The notes under the pieces were generated by a model, which saw only the letters and a list, made by a program, of their open reading frames with translations, made no database searches and was not told the origin of the DNA. A DNA stretch of 64,000 nucleotides, taken from Streptomyces clavifer. GTDB taxonomy: Bacteria; Actinomycetota; Actinomycetes; Streptomycetales; Streptomycetaceae. This document shows, piece after piece, positions 9,216 through 17,700 of this stretch. Position numbers and translations under genes: made by a program. The DNA is taken from positions 310,001 through 374,000 of the forward strand of contig BMWJ01000002.1 of assembly GCA_014651175.1 (NCBI GenBank), read 5' to 3'. Numbering within the stretch: the stretch's first letter is position 1; every line of letters begins with the position of its first letter.

Positions 9216-9765
9216 GCGCATCGGCCGCCGCGGTACCGAGGCGAGGGTGCGGCAGGGCCGCTTCCAGCACCGGGCGGGCACCCGCGTCGCCCAGGCTTCC
9301 CAGACCCTCCACGCACGCGAGCGCGACCCGCCAGTGCGGCTCTCCGGGCGTCAGCAGCCGGCGCAGCGTGCCGACCAGCGCGGGTACGGACTCGGGGGCG
9401 CGCAGCGCGGCCAGCAGACGCACCGGGTGCAGGGCGTAGGCGGTGCGCAGGGCGTTCCCGGCCAGAGCGGCGGCGGCCCTGGGGGTCCGGGGGTCGCCGA
9501 GGAGCAGCAGGGCGTGCGCGGCCGAGACGCAGCGCTCGGGATCACGGTGGTTGAGCAGCAGGACCAGCGCCTCGAAGGCCCGGCGGTCGCCGCGGCAGCC
9601 GAGCCGGAACGCCGCGATCTCGCGGGCCCACAGCGGGCGTTCACGCTCGACGAGGATGCCGGCCAGCTCTTCGTCGTCCTGCGTGGCGACGAGTCGGCGA
9701 AAGGCCGCCGAGTCCCCCGCCTCGGCCCGGAGCCGGTCCGTCAGTGAGCGGAACTCCTCATCCAT
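9193..9765 (-). CDS. HEAT-repeat-like hypothetical protein
   Basis: The 190-residue frame starts at an ATG at 9765 (an upstream ATG at 9825 has no support). Helical, Leu/Ala-rich repeats with patterns such as FEALVLLLNHRDPERCVSAAHALLLLGD and a later GSLGDAGARPVLEAAL resemble tandem HEAT/armadillo units, which act as protein-protein scaffolds. No catalytic residue is visible. The gene converges on the acetyltransferase with a 23-bp overlap. I cannot assign a partner. Confidence 0.65.
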   Translation of the reverse strand: MDEEFRSLTDRLRAEAGDSAAFRRLVATQDDEELAGILVERERPLWAREIAAFRLGCRGDRRAFEALVLLLNHRDPERCVSAAHALLLLGDPRTPRAAAALAGNALRTAYALHPVRLLAALRAPESVPALVGTLRRLLTPGEPHWRVALACVEGLGSLGDAGARPVLEAALPHPRLGTAAADALSRLPAR

Positions 9766-10120
9766 GACGGTCAGTTTATCGACGCACACGGAACGTGGTG
9801 GGTGAAAGTGTGGGCCAGTGCACAACAGTTCAGGACTGGCGCGCTCGTTACCCGCCGGTTAGCCTCATGTGAGCGGGACACACCCCCCGCGGCTCCGGTG
9901 GCCTGGTGACGCAGCCACCCGGAGTGCTTGTCGGTTCGGCAGCTTTGTGAGGCGTGACCCGGGACGGGGTCCGCCACCCTTCGACGGTCCACGGTCCGGG
10001 CGTGCCACGCACGCGGGACCCGTGCACCACGACATGCGACTTCCGCACGCCGAGCGCCGGTTGGTCACGACCACGCGCGCCGCCGTGCTCCTCAGCCGTC
10101 ACTCACCCAGGAGTCCCGTG
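9766..10120. other. intergenic region between divergent genes
   Basis: 355 bases upstream of both the HEAT-repeat gene and the dehydrogenase. TAGCCT at 9860 could be a -10 hexamer for the plus strand, but no convincing -35 is present. The dehydrogenase frame stays open through most of the stretch, without a ribosome site before 10109. No other structure seen. Confidence 0.4.
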
Positions 10121-11902
10121 ATGGACACCCCGCTCAGCACCATTGCCGTCGTCGGCCTCGGCACCATGGGAACCGGCATCGCCGAGGTCCTGGCCCGCGC
10201 CGGCCGCGAGGTCATCGGCATCGACATCAGCGAAGCCGCCGCACGTCAGGCCGTCGCCTCACTGGAGGCCTCCACCGCACGCGCCGTGCGGCGCGAGCGG
10301 ATCACGGAGCAGGAGCGGCGCGACGTCCTCGCCCGCTTCCGCACGTTCTCCGACCTGCAGGCCGCGGCGGACGCGGAGCTGGTCATCGAGGTCGTGCCGG
10401 AGACGTACGAGATCAAGCAGCAGGTCTTCCGGGAGCTCGACGCCGTCGTCTCCCCCACCGCGATCCTCGCGACGGGCACGAACGCCCTGTCCGTGACCCG
10501 GCTGGCCGCCGAGTCCCGGCACCCCGAGCGCGTGCTGGGCCTGCACTTCTTCAATCCGGCACCCGCGATGAAGCTCGTCGAGGTGGTCTCCTCCGTGCTG
10601 ACCGCGCCGCCGGCCGTGGAGTGCGTGACCAGGCTCGCCCGCGAGCTGGGCAAGGAGCCGGTCGCGGTCGGCGACCGGCCCGGATTCGTCGCGGACGGCC
10701 TGCTGTTCGGGTACCTCAACCAGGCTGCCGCGATGTACGAGGCGAACTACGCCTCCCGTGAGGACATCGACGCGGCGATGAAGCTGGGCTGCGGTCTGCC
10801 GATGGGCCCCCTGGCCCTGCTCGACCTGATCGGCATCGACACCGCCCGCACGGTCCTGGAGGCCATGTACGCGGCGTCGCACGACCGGCTGCACGCCCCG
10901 GCCCCCGTGCTGGGACAGCTCAGCGGGGCGGGCCTGACCGGCCGCAAGACGGGCCGCGGCTTCTACACGTACGACGCTCCCGGCGGTCAGAGCGTGGTTC
11001 CGGACGCCCTGACCCCGAAGGAGAGCGCGGACCGGGTGGCCGGGCGCGAGGTGTCCTCGGTCGGGGTCGCCGGCTCGGGGACGATGGCCTCGGGCATCGC
11101 GGAGGTCTTCGCGAAGGCCGGGTTCACCGTGGTCCTCGCGGCGCGCAGCCTGCAGAAGGCGGACACGGCCAGGGCCCGGATCGGCACGTCGCTGGAGCGC
11201 TCGGTCGCCAAGGGGCGGCTGACGGCGGAGGCACGGGACGAGACGCTGGCCCGGATCACCGCGGCCGGTTCGCTGGACGCCTTCGCCGACGTCGACCTCG
11301 CGGTCGAGGCGGTCGCCGAGGACCTGGAGGTCAAGCAGCAGCTGTTCACGATGCTGGACAAGGTCTGCAAGCCGGGCGCGGTGCTGGCCACCACCACCTC
11401 GTCGCTGCCGGTCGTGGCGATCGCCAAGGTGACGTCGCGCCCCGAGGACGTCGTCGGGATGCACTTCTTCAACCCGGCTCCCGCGATGAAGCTCGTCGAG
11501 GTGGTCCGCACGGTGCTGACCGCGGACGACGTGCACGCCACGGTCCGCGAGGTCTGCGCGACGGTGCGCAAGCACCCGGTGGACTGCGGTGACCGGGCGG
11601 GCTTCATCGTGAACGCACTGCTGTTCCCCTACCTCAACAACGCGATCAAGATGGTGGAGGAGCACTACGCGACGCTCGACGACATCGATGCGGCGATGAA
11701 GCTGGGCGGCGGCTACCCGATGGGTCCGTTCGAGCTCCTGGACGTCGTCGGGCTCGATGTCTCGCTCGCCATCGAGAAGGTTCTGCACAACGAGTTCCGC
11801 GACCCGGGTCTCGCCCCGGCGCCGCTGCTCGAGCACCTGGTGGCCGCCGGCTGCCTCGGCCGCAAGACGGGGCGCGGCTTCCGCGAATATGCCCGCCGCT
11901 GA
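10121..11902 (+). CDS. 3-hydroxyacyl-CoA dehydrogenase, two tandem full modules
   Basis: ATG at 10121 has AGGAG seven bases upstream; the frame is open to 9869 but unsupported there. The 593 residues hold two complete modules of about 290 residues. Each begins with a dinucleotide site (VVGLGTMGTG, then VAGSGTMASG), contains HFFNPAPAMKLVEVV with the catalytic His, a GDRPGF/GDRAGF signature and a C-terminal helical domain with MGPLALLD/MGPFELLD. The enzyme should oxidise (S)-3-hydroxyacyl-CoA, probably 3-hydroxybutyryl-CoA, with NAD(P). Next to the crotonyl-CoA carboxylase cluster it probably connects acetoacetyl-CoA/3-hydroxybutyryl-CoA with crotonyl-CoA. A single chain with both halves mimics the dimer of ordinary FadB2-type enzymes. 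Confidence 0.88.
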   Translation: MDTPLSTIAVVGLGTMGTGIAEVLARAGREVIGIDISEAAARQAVASLEASTARAVRRERITEQERRDVLARFRTFSDLQAAADAELVIEVVPETYEIKQQVFRELDAVVSPTAILATGTNALSVTRLAAESRHPERVLGLHFFNPAPAMKLVEVVSSVLTAPPAVECVTRLARELGKEPVAVGDRPGFVADGLLFGYLNQAAAMYEANYASREDIDAAMKLGCGLPMGPLALLDLIGIDTARTVLEAMYAASHDRLHAPAPVLGQLSGAGLTGRKTGRGFYTYDAPGGQSVVPDALTPKESADRVAGREVSSVGVAGSGTMASGIAEVFAKAGFTVVLAARSLQKADTARARIGTSLERSVAKGRLTAEARDETLARITAAGSLDAFADVDLAVEAVAEDLEVKQQLFTMLDKVCKPGAVLATTTSSLPVVAIAKVTSRPEDVVGMHFFNPAPAMKLVEVVRTVLTADDVHATVREVCATVRKHPVDCGDRAGFIVNALLFPYLNNAIKMVEEHYATLDDIDAAMKLGGGYPMGPFELLDVVGLDVSLAIEKVLHNEFRDPGLAPAPLLEHLVAAGCLGRKTGRGFREYARR

Positions 11903-11993
11903 GCCGGGAGCCGGGTGGGGCGGGCTGCTGGGGCCCCCGGAGGGCCCGCCCCCACAGGCGCGCTCTCCTGCACGGATGAGTTACGTTCACACC

Positions 11994-12809
11994 ATGTCCC
12001 AACCCGCCAGGTCCCCCCGTTCCTCCGCCGCGTCCGACGCCCCGGAAAGTGCCGCAGGCACCCGCGCCGCCGCGCAACGGCTCAAGATGCGCCGTGAGCT
12101 GGCCGCCGCGGCCATGGAACTCTTCGCGACGAAGGGGTACGAGGCGACCACGGTCGACGAGATCGCCGGGGCCGCCGGGGTCGCCCGGCGCACGTTCTTC
12201 CGGCACTTCCGTTCCAAGGAAGAGGCCATCTTCCCGGACCACGACGACACCCTCGTCCGGGCCGAGGCCGTCCTCAATGCCGCTCCCGCGCACGAGCACC
12301 CGCTCGACACCGTGTGCCGCGGCATCAAGGAGGTCATGAAGATGTACGCGGCGAAGCCCGCGGTCTCCGTGGCGCGCTACAAACTGACCCGCGAGGTCCC
12401 CACGCTCCGGCAGGCCGAGATCGCGTCGGTGGCCCGCTACGAGCGGCTGTTCACCCGCTATCTGCTGGGCCACTTCGACGAGCGCGACCACCATGTGGGC
12501 AACGACGACCCGCTGCTGGCCGAGGTGGCCGCCTCCGCCGTGGTGACCGCGCACAACCATGTGCTGCGGCGCTGGCTGAGGGCGGACGGACAAGGCGACG
12601 TGGAAGCGCAGCTCGACCACGCGTTCGCGATCGTGCGCGACACGTTCGGGACCGGGATCGGCGCGGGCCGGACCGCGGACAGCGAGGCCGCCAAGGCCCC
12701 GGCGGCCTCGGTGGCCGCCGGCGGCGAGGTACTGGTCGCGGTGGCCCGGACCGACGCACCGCTGGACGAGGTCATGCGGACGATCCAGCGGGCCCTGACG
12801 GAGCGCTGA
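11994..12809 (+). CDS. TetR family transcriptional regulator
   Basis: 271 residues from the ATG at 11994; another in-frame ATG at 11976 is possible, and neither has a clear ribosome site, so a leaderless transcript is conceivable. The N-terminal HTH is standard: RRELAAAAMELFATKGYEATTVDEIAGAAGVARRTFFRHFRSKEEAI. The C-terminal ligand domain is unspecific. Position between the tandem dehydrogenase and ccrA suggests that it controls the ethylmalonyl-CoA pathway genes; that is inference. The gene ends at a hairpin shared with the convergent nuclease. Confidence 0.85.
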   Translation: MSQPARSPRSSAASDAPESAAGTRAAAQRLKMRRELAAAAMELFATKGYEATTVDEIAGAAGVARRTFFRHFRSKEEAIFPDHDDTLVRAEAVLNAAPAHEHPLDTVCRGIKEVMKMYAAKPAVSVARYKLTREVPTLRQAEIASVARYERLFTRYLLGHFDERDHHVGNDDPLLAEVAASAVVTAHNHVLRRWLRADGQGDVEAQLDHAFAIVRDTFGTGIGAGRTADSEAAKAPAASVAAGGEVLVAVARTDAPLDEVMRTIQRALTER

Positions 12810-12819
12810 GGTCGCCTGA

Positions 12820-12833
12820 GGCCCCTCGGGGCC
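12820..12833. terminator. hairpin between convergent tetR and nuclease genes
   Basis: GGCCCC-TC-GGGGCC, extended outward by CTGAGG/CCTCAG with some mismatch, fills the 28-bp space between the two convergent stop codons. Confidence 0.5.
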
Positions 12834-12837
12834 GCCC

Positions 12838-13590
12838 TCAGCCCTCGACCGGATGCACGGCCTGCCACGGCGGAGGGGCGCCCGCCCCGCTCCATGCGGT
12901 GAGGCCGTCGAGGTCGACGCACACGATGCCGCACTGCTCCGCGTACTCGAGGGCCGGTTCGGTGAACGTGCTGGTGGTGACGACGACGGCCGCCCCGGCC
13001 TCGTGCACGGCGTAGCAGGTGCCGCCGAAACGCTGGAGTTCCTGCGAGCCGACCCTGTTGCCGGACGCGTACCGCTTGCACTGGACGACCAGGCGGCGAC
13101 CGTCGGGTGTGGTGGCCACGACATCGGCTCCCAGGTCGCCGGCGCCTCCGACGACTTCGGCGTCCGCGCAGCCGTCCCTGCGGCAGAGGGCGGCGACGGC
13201 CTCCTCGAAGTCGTACGGGTCCATGTCCTGCCAGCCGGCCGGCTCGGGGCTCCGTACGGACTCGGGGCCGGGGTCGGGCTCGGGGTCGGGCATTTCCTCC
13301 AGTGCGGTGTCCACCACTTCGTAGACGGCCTCCAGGGCCGCCGACGCGGCCTCTGCGGCCGCCCGGCGGCTGCGGCGCCTCCGCAGGACCGCCACGGCCG
13401 CGGCCACCAGCGCGGCCACCGAGACTCCGGCCACCACCGGGTGCCGTTCGGCGCTCTCCAGGGCCGTACGGAAGGCCAGCCCGGCGCCGCAGAGGAGTAC
13501 GGCGACGAGAGCGAAGCCCAAGGCCGTCCGGCGGAGGTCGAATTCGGAACGGCGATGTCTTCGGACGCGTTCGCGCACCTGTATCGGCAT
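12838..13590 (-). CDS. membrane-anchored Mrr-like restriction endonuclease
   Basis: 250 residues from an ATG at 13590 preceded by a G-rich stretch. The basic N-terminus is followed by two hydrophobic helices (about residues 20-70), then an acidic Pro/Asp-rich linker, then a Mrr_cat (PD-(D/E)xK) domain: DPYDFEEAVAALC, GAGDLGADVV (catalytic Asp), LVVQCKRY (QxK) and a C-terminal strand with AVVVTTSTFTEPA. Mrr-type nucleases cut modified or foreign DNA; membrane-tethered versions are common in actinobacteria but their role is not settled. No methylase or partner lies nearby. All catalytic positions look intact. Confidence 0.8.
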   Translation of the reverse strand: MPIQVRERVRRHRRSEFDLRRTALGFALVAVLLCGAGLAFRTALESAERHPVVAGVSVAALVAAAVAVLRRRRSRRAAAEAASAALEAVYEVVDTALEEMPDPEPDPGPESVRSPEPAGWQDMDPYDFEEAVAALCRRDGCADAEVVGGAGDLGADVVATTPDGRRLVVQCKRYASGNRVGSQELQRFGGTCYAVHEAGAAVVVTTSTFTEPALEYAEQCGIVCVDLDGLTAWSGAGAPPPWQAVHPVEG

Positions 13591-14304
13591 CGGGTGCCCC
13601 ACCCCTGTTCGTCGTGATCGGATCAAGATCACTTCCACCTGCCCCCACCGGCCGTGTTGACGCCCCGCCGGGGAACCCGCCGGCCGGGCCGCACCCCCCG
13701 TGACCAGGCGCCCGGATGGAACCCCGGAGCACGCGGACCCGCCTCGGCCCCGGAATGTGCACACGCGCCCGCCCCGACGGCCGTGCCCGTGACACGGCCG
13801 TGCACAGAGCGCGGCCACCGCCACCCGCAGGGCCGATGCCACCTACCGGACCGTCGCGATCCCGCGCCGACGCGCGGCCTCCGAACCCCGGGGTGCCACC
13901 ACGCCCAGCACGCCCCCACTGCCCCCGCACCACGCCGCAGGGGCAGACCCACCGGCATTAATCCGACATACAGCCCATGATGTTGCTCATGCGTGCCCAA
14001 CAGATGACAAGTGAGAGAAATTGTTGGCACTCGGTGCCTTGCCACCTGTCACGGAGTGCCATACGTTGAAGGTGTCCGGGCGGCCGGCGTGCAGAGACCT
14101 CTCGTACGCCGGCTGTCCCCGCAAACCACGTGTCTGCGCGCCCGGACGCCTGCGTCACAGGCAACCCTTCTGCTCCACAGAGCAGGCCGAAGCACCACCC
14201 GCCGAACCGACGGCACACCTCCACACCGCACCGTTCCCCCTGTCCACAGGGGTCCCTCCAGCGTTCCCTCGGCGCTGGAGACCCGATCTGCCGGAGGCAT
14301 CACC
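13591..14304. other. 714-bp non-coding region upstream of ccrA
   Basis: No reading frame here looks protein-like: the frames present have C-rich shadow composition and no ribosome sites. The right half probably holds the promoter and leader of the ethylmalonyl-CoA cluster. GGCAC-TCG-GTGCC is a palindrome at 14026-14038, and GGCACTC (14026) pairs with GAGTGCC (14054). The left 350 bases show nothing I can name. Confidence 0.5.
14039..14067 (+). promoter_or_regulatory. putative promoter of the ethylmalonyl-CoA cluster with operator-like palindromes
   Basis: TTGCCA at 14039-14044 and TACGTT at 14062-14067 are 17 bases apart, a reasonable vegetative promoter. Palindromic GGCAC...GTGCC elements overlap the -35 and spacer, as for a repressor site. 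Transcription from here would leave a leader of roughly 230 bases. Confidence 0.35.
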
Positions 14305-15678
14305 GTGAAGGAAATCCTGGACGCGATCCAATCGCAGGACAGCACGGCCGCGGACTTCGCGGCCCTGTCCATCCCCGAGTCGTACCGCGCGGTGACCGTG
14401 CACAAGGACGAGGCGGAGATGTTCGCCGGGGTCGCCGGCCGCGACAAGGACCCGCGCAAGTCCCTCCACGTGGACGACGTGCCGGTGCCCGAGCTCGGCC
14501 CGGGCGAGGCCCTGGTCGCGGTCATGGCCAGCTCGGTGAACTACAACTCCGTCTGGACCTCGATCTTCGAGCCGGTCTCGACCTTCGGCTTCCTCGAGCG
14601 GTACGGCAAGCTCAGCGACCTCAGCAAGCGCCACGACCTCCCGTACCACGTCATCGGCTCCGACCTCGCCGGCGTCGTGCTGCGCACCGGCCCGGGCGTG
14701 AACGCCTGGCAGCCGGGCGACGAGGTCGTCGCGCATTGCCTCTCGGTGGAGCTGGAGTCCTCCGACGGCCACAACGACACGATGCTCGACCCCGAGCAGC
14801 GCATCTGGGGCTTCGAGACGAACTTCGGCGGACTCGCCGAGATCGCACTCGTCAAGTCCAACCAGCTGATGCCCAAGCCGGACCACCTCAGCTGGGAGGA
14901 GGCGGCGGCTCCGGGCCTGGTCAACTCCACCGCGTACCGCCAGCTCGTCTCACGCAACGGCGCCGGCATGAAGCAGGGCGACAACGTGCTGATCTGGGGC
15001 GCGAGCGGCGGACTCGGCTCGTACGCCACACAGTTCGCGCTGGCGGGCGGCGCCAACCCGATCTGCGTCGTGTCCAGCGACCAGAAGGCGGACATCTGCA
15101 GGAGGATGGGCGCGACCGCGATCATCGACCGCAACGCCGAGGACTACAGGTTCTGGAAGGACGAGCACCACCAGGACCCGCGCGAGTGGAAGCGGTTCGG
15201 CAAGCGCATCCGCGAACTGACCGGCGGCGAGGACGTGGACATCGTCTTCGAGCACCCGGGCCGCGAGACCTTCGGCGCGAGCGTGTACGTGACCCGCAAG
15301 GGCGGCACCATCGTCACCTGCGCCTCCACCTCGGGCTACAACCACGAGTACGACAACCGCTACCTGTGGATGTCCCTGAAGAAGATCGTGGGCTCGCACT
15401 TCGCCAACTACCGCGAGGCGTGGGAGGCCAACCGGCTGGTGGCCAAGGGCAAGATCCACCCGACGCTCTCCAAGGTCTACTCCCTGGAGGACACCGGTCA
15501 GGCCGCGTACGACGTGCACCGCAATCTCCACCAGGGCAAGGTCGGCGTCCTCGCGCTGGCACCCCGGGAGGGCCTGGGCGTGCGCGACCAGGAGCTCCGC
15601 GAGAAGCACATCGACGCCATCAACCTGTTCCGTGACACGTCAGCGGAGCAGACCTCTCCCTCCAGCCGCAACGTCTGA
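14305..15678 (+). CDS. ccrA: crotonyl-CoA carboxylase/reductase
   Basis: GTG start with GGAGG seven bases upstream; the longer open frame is unsupported. The 457 residues have the medium-chain reductase layout peculiar to Ccr: an N-terminal extension (EILDAIQSQD), GSDLAGVVLRTGPGVNAW, a nucleotide loop in IWGASGGLGSYATQFALAGG, and the signature region with FEHPGRETFGASVYV. The enzyme reduces crotonyl-CoA with NADPH while fixing CO2, giving (2S)-ethylmalonyl-CoA; in streptomycetes this also supplies extender units for polyketides. It heads a five-gene cluster (gap to meaA of nine bases). Length is normal. Confidence 0.95.
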   Translation: MKEILDAIQSQDSTAADFAALSIPESYRAVTVHKDEAEMFAGVAGRDKDPRKSLHVDDVPVPELGPGEALVAVMASSVNYNSVWTSIFEPVSTFGFLERYGKLSDLSKRHDLPYHVIGSDLAGVVLRTGPGVNAWQPGDEVVAHCLSVELESSDGHNDTMLDPEQRIWGFETNFGGLAEIALVKSNQLMPKPDHLSWEEAAAPGLVNSTAYRQLVSRNGAGMKQGDNVLIWGASGGLGSYATQFALAGGANPICVVSSDQKADICRRMGATAIIDRNAEDYRFWKDEHHQDPREWKRFGKRIRELTGGEDVDIVFEHPGRETFGASVYVTRKGGTIVTCASTSGYNHEYDNRYLWMSLKKIVGSHFANYREAWEANRLVAKGKIHPTLSKVYSLEDTGQAAYDVHRNLHQGKVGVLALAPREGLGVRDQELREKHIDAINLFRDTSAEQTSPSSRNV

Positions 15679-15687
15679 GGTTCATCG

Positions 15688-17700
15688 ATGACCGAACGTC
15701 AGAAGGACCGCCCGTGGCTCATGCGGACGTACGCCGGCCATTCGACCGCCGAGGCGTCCAACGAGCTGTACCGGCGCAACCTCGCCAAGGGCCAGACGGG
15801 TCTGTCGGTCGCCTTCGATCTGCCGACGCAGACCGGGTACGACCCCGACCACATCCTCGCCCGCGGCGAGGTGGGCCGGGTCGGCGTGCCCGTCTCGCAC
15901 CTCGGTGACATGCGACGGCTGTTCCAGGACATCCCCCTGGAGCAGATGAACACCTCCATGACGATCAACGCCACCGCCATGTGGCTGCTGGCGCTCTACC
16001 AGGTCGTCGCCGAGGAGCAGGGCGCCGACCCGACGAAGCTCCAGGGCACGACGCAGAACGACATCGTCAAGGAGTACCTGTCGCGCGGGACGCACGTCTT
16101 CCCGCCCGGTCCTTCGCTGCGGCTGACCACCGACATGATCACGTACACGGTCGACCGCATCCCCCGGTGGAACCCGATCAACATCTGCAGCTACCACCTC
16201 CAGGAGGCGGGGGCCACACCGGTCCAGGAGATCGCGTACGCGATGTCGACGGCCATCGCGGTCCTCGACGCCGTACGCGACTCCGGGCAGGTGCCCGAGG
16301 AGAAGTTCGGCGACGTCGTCGCCCGCATCTCCTTCTTCGTGAACGCCGGGGTGCGCTTCATCGAGGAGATGTGCAAGATGCGCGCCTTCGGACGCATCTG
16401 GGACCGGATCACCCGTGAGCGGTACGGCATCGTGAACCCCAAGCAGCGCCGCTTCCGCTACGGCGTCCAGGTCAACTCCCTCGGACTGACCGAGGCGCAG
16501 CCGGAGAACAACGTGCAGCGCATCGTCCTGGAGATGCTGGCGGTCACCCTCTCCAAGGACGCCCGCGCCCGCGCCGTGCAGCTGCCCGCCTGGAACGAGG
16601 CTCTGGGTCTGCCCCGCCCCTGGGACCAGCAGTGGTCGCTCCGCATCCAGCAGGTGCTCGCCCACGAGAGCGATCTGCTGGAGTACGAGGACATCTTCGC
16701 CGGCTCGCACGTCATCGAGGCCAAGGTGGAGGAGCTGATCACCGAGTCGCTGGCCGAGATCGACCGGATCCAGCAGATGGGCGGTGCGATGGCTGCCGTC
16801 GAGTCCGGCTACCTCAAGTCGGAGCTGGTCTCCTCGCACGCCGCGCGGCGGGCCCGGATCGAGGGCGGCGAGGAGAAGATCGTCGGCGTCAACATCTACG
16901 GGACGACGGAGCCGAACCCGCTGACCGCCGACCTGGACGCGGCGATCATGACGGTGGACCCCGCCAACGAGGCCCGGGTGGTCGCGGCGCTGCACGAGTG
17001 GCGCGACAACCGCGACGAGGCCCGCGCCTCCGAGGCGCTCGCCGCGCTGAAGAAGGCCGCGGCCGGCACCGGGAACATGATGGAGGCGACCGTGGAGTGC
17101 GCCCGCGCGGGTGTCACCACCGGCGAGTGGTCCTGGGCGCTGCGGGACGTCTTCGGGGAGTTCCGGGCGCCGACGGGTGTCTCGTCCGCCCCGGTCGCCG
17201 TGACGGCCGAGGCCGGAACCCCGCTCGCCCTGGTCCGCGAGAAGGTCGCCCGCACCGCCGACGACCTGGGCGTGGGCCGGCTGCGTCTCCTGGTGGGCAA
17301 GCCGGGCCTGGACGGACATTCCAACGGCGCCGAGCAGATCGCCGTACGGGCCCGTGACGCGGGCTTCGAGGTGGTCTACCAGGGAATCCGGCTCACCCCG
17401 GAGCAGATCGTCTCGGCCGCCGTCGCGGAGGACGTGCACTGCGTCGGCCTGTCGATCCTGTCCGGCTCGCACGCCGAGCTGGTCCCGGACGTGCTGACCC
17501 GGCTCCGCGAGGCGGGCGCGACCGACATCCCGGTGATCGCGGGCGGCATCATCCCGCCCGCCGACGCCGCCGCACTGATCGGGGCCGGCGTCGCCGCCGT
17601 CTTCACCCCGAAGGACTTCGGAATCACGGAGATCATCGGCCGTATCGTCGACGAGATCCGGAAAGCGAACAAGCTCGACCCTCTGGAGGTCTCCGCATGA
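15688..17700 (+). CDS. meaA: ethylmalonyl-CoA mutase (MeaA), adenosylcobalamin-dependent
   Basis: 670 residues from an ATG nine bases after ccrA. The N-terminal two thirds is the methylmalonyl-CoA-mutase TIM barrel (RTYAGHSTAEASNELYRRN, FDLPTQTGYDPDH, GTTQNDIVKEY). The last 130 or so residues form the B12 domain, with LDGHSNG supplying the lower axial His and a later GGIIPPADA loop. Both domains on one chain and the missing small subunit distinguish MeaA/Ecm from methylmalonyl-CoA mutase. It converts ethylmalonyl-CoA to methylsuccinyl-CoA, the step after Ccr. The stop overlaps the next ATG (ATGA). Confidence 0.95.
   Translation: MTERQKDRPWLMRTYAGHSTAEASNELYRRNLAKGQTGLSVAFDLPTQTGYDPDHILARGEVGRVGVPVSHLGDMRRLFQDIPLEQMNTSMTINATAMWLLALYQVVAEEQGADPTKLQGTTQNDIVKEYLSRGTHVFPPGPSLRLTTDMITYTVDRIPRWNPINICSYHLQEAGATPVQEIAYAMSTAIAVLDAVRDSGQVPEEKFGDVVARISFFVNAGVRFIEEMCKMRAFGRIWDRITRERYGIVNPKQRRFRYGVQVNSLGLTEAQPENNVQRIVLEMLAVTLSKDARARAVQLPAWNEALGLPRPWDQQWSLRIQQVLAHESDLLEYEDIFAGSHVIEAKVEELITESLAEIDRIQQMGGAMAAVESGYLKSELVSSHAARRARIEGGEEKIVGVNIYGTTEPNPLTADLDAAIMTVDPANEARVVAALHEWRDNRDEARASEALAALKKAAAGTGNMMEATVECARAGVTTGEWSWALRDVFGEFRAPTGVSSAPVAVTAEAGTPLALVREKVARTADDLGVGRLRLLVGKPGLDGHSNGAEQIAVRARDAGFEVVYQGIRLTPEQIVSAAVAEDVHCVGLSILSGSHAELVPDVLTRLREAGATDIPVIAGGIIPPADAAALIGAGVAAVFTPKDFGITEIIGRIVDEIRKANKLDPLEVSA

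Noticed and set aside
13629-14045. 138-residue minus-strand frame upstream of ccrA
   Set aside because: Arg/Gly/Trp-rich, no ribosome site, no motif.
15682-17472. 596-residue minus-strand frame over meaA
   Set aside because: Mirror of a clear mutase gene with low-complexity, Arg/Leu/Gly-rich residues; no ribosome site.
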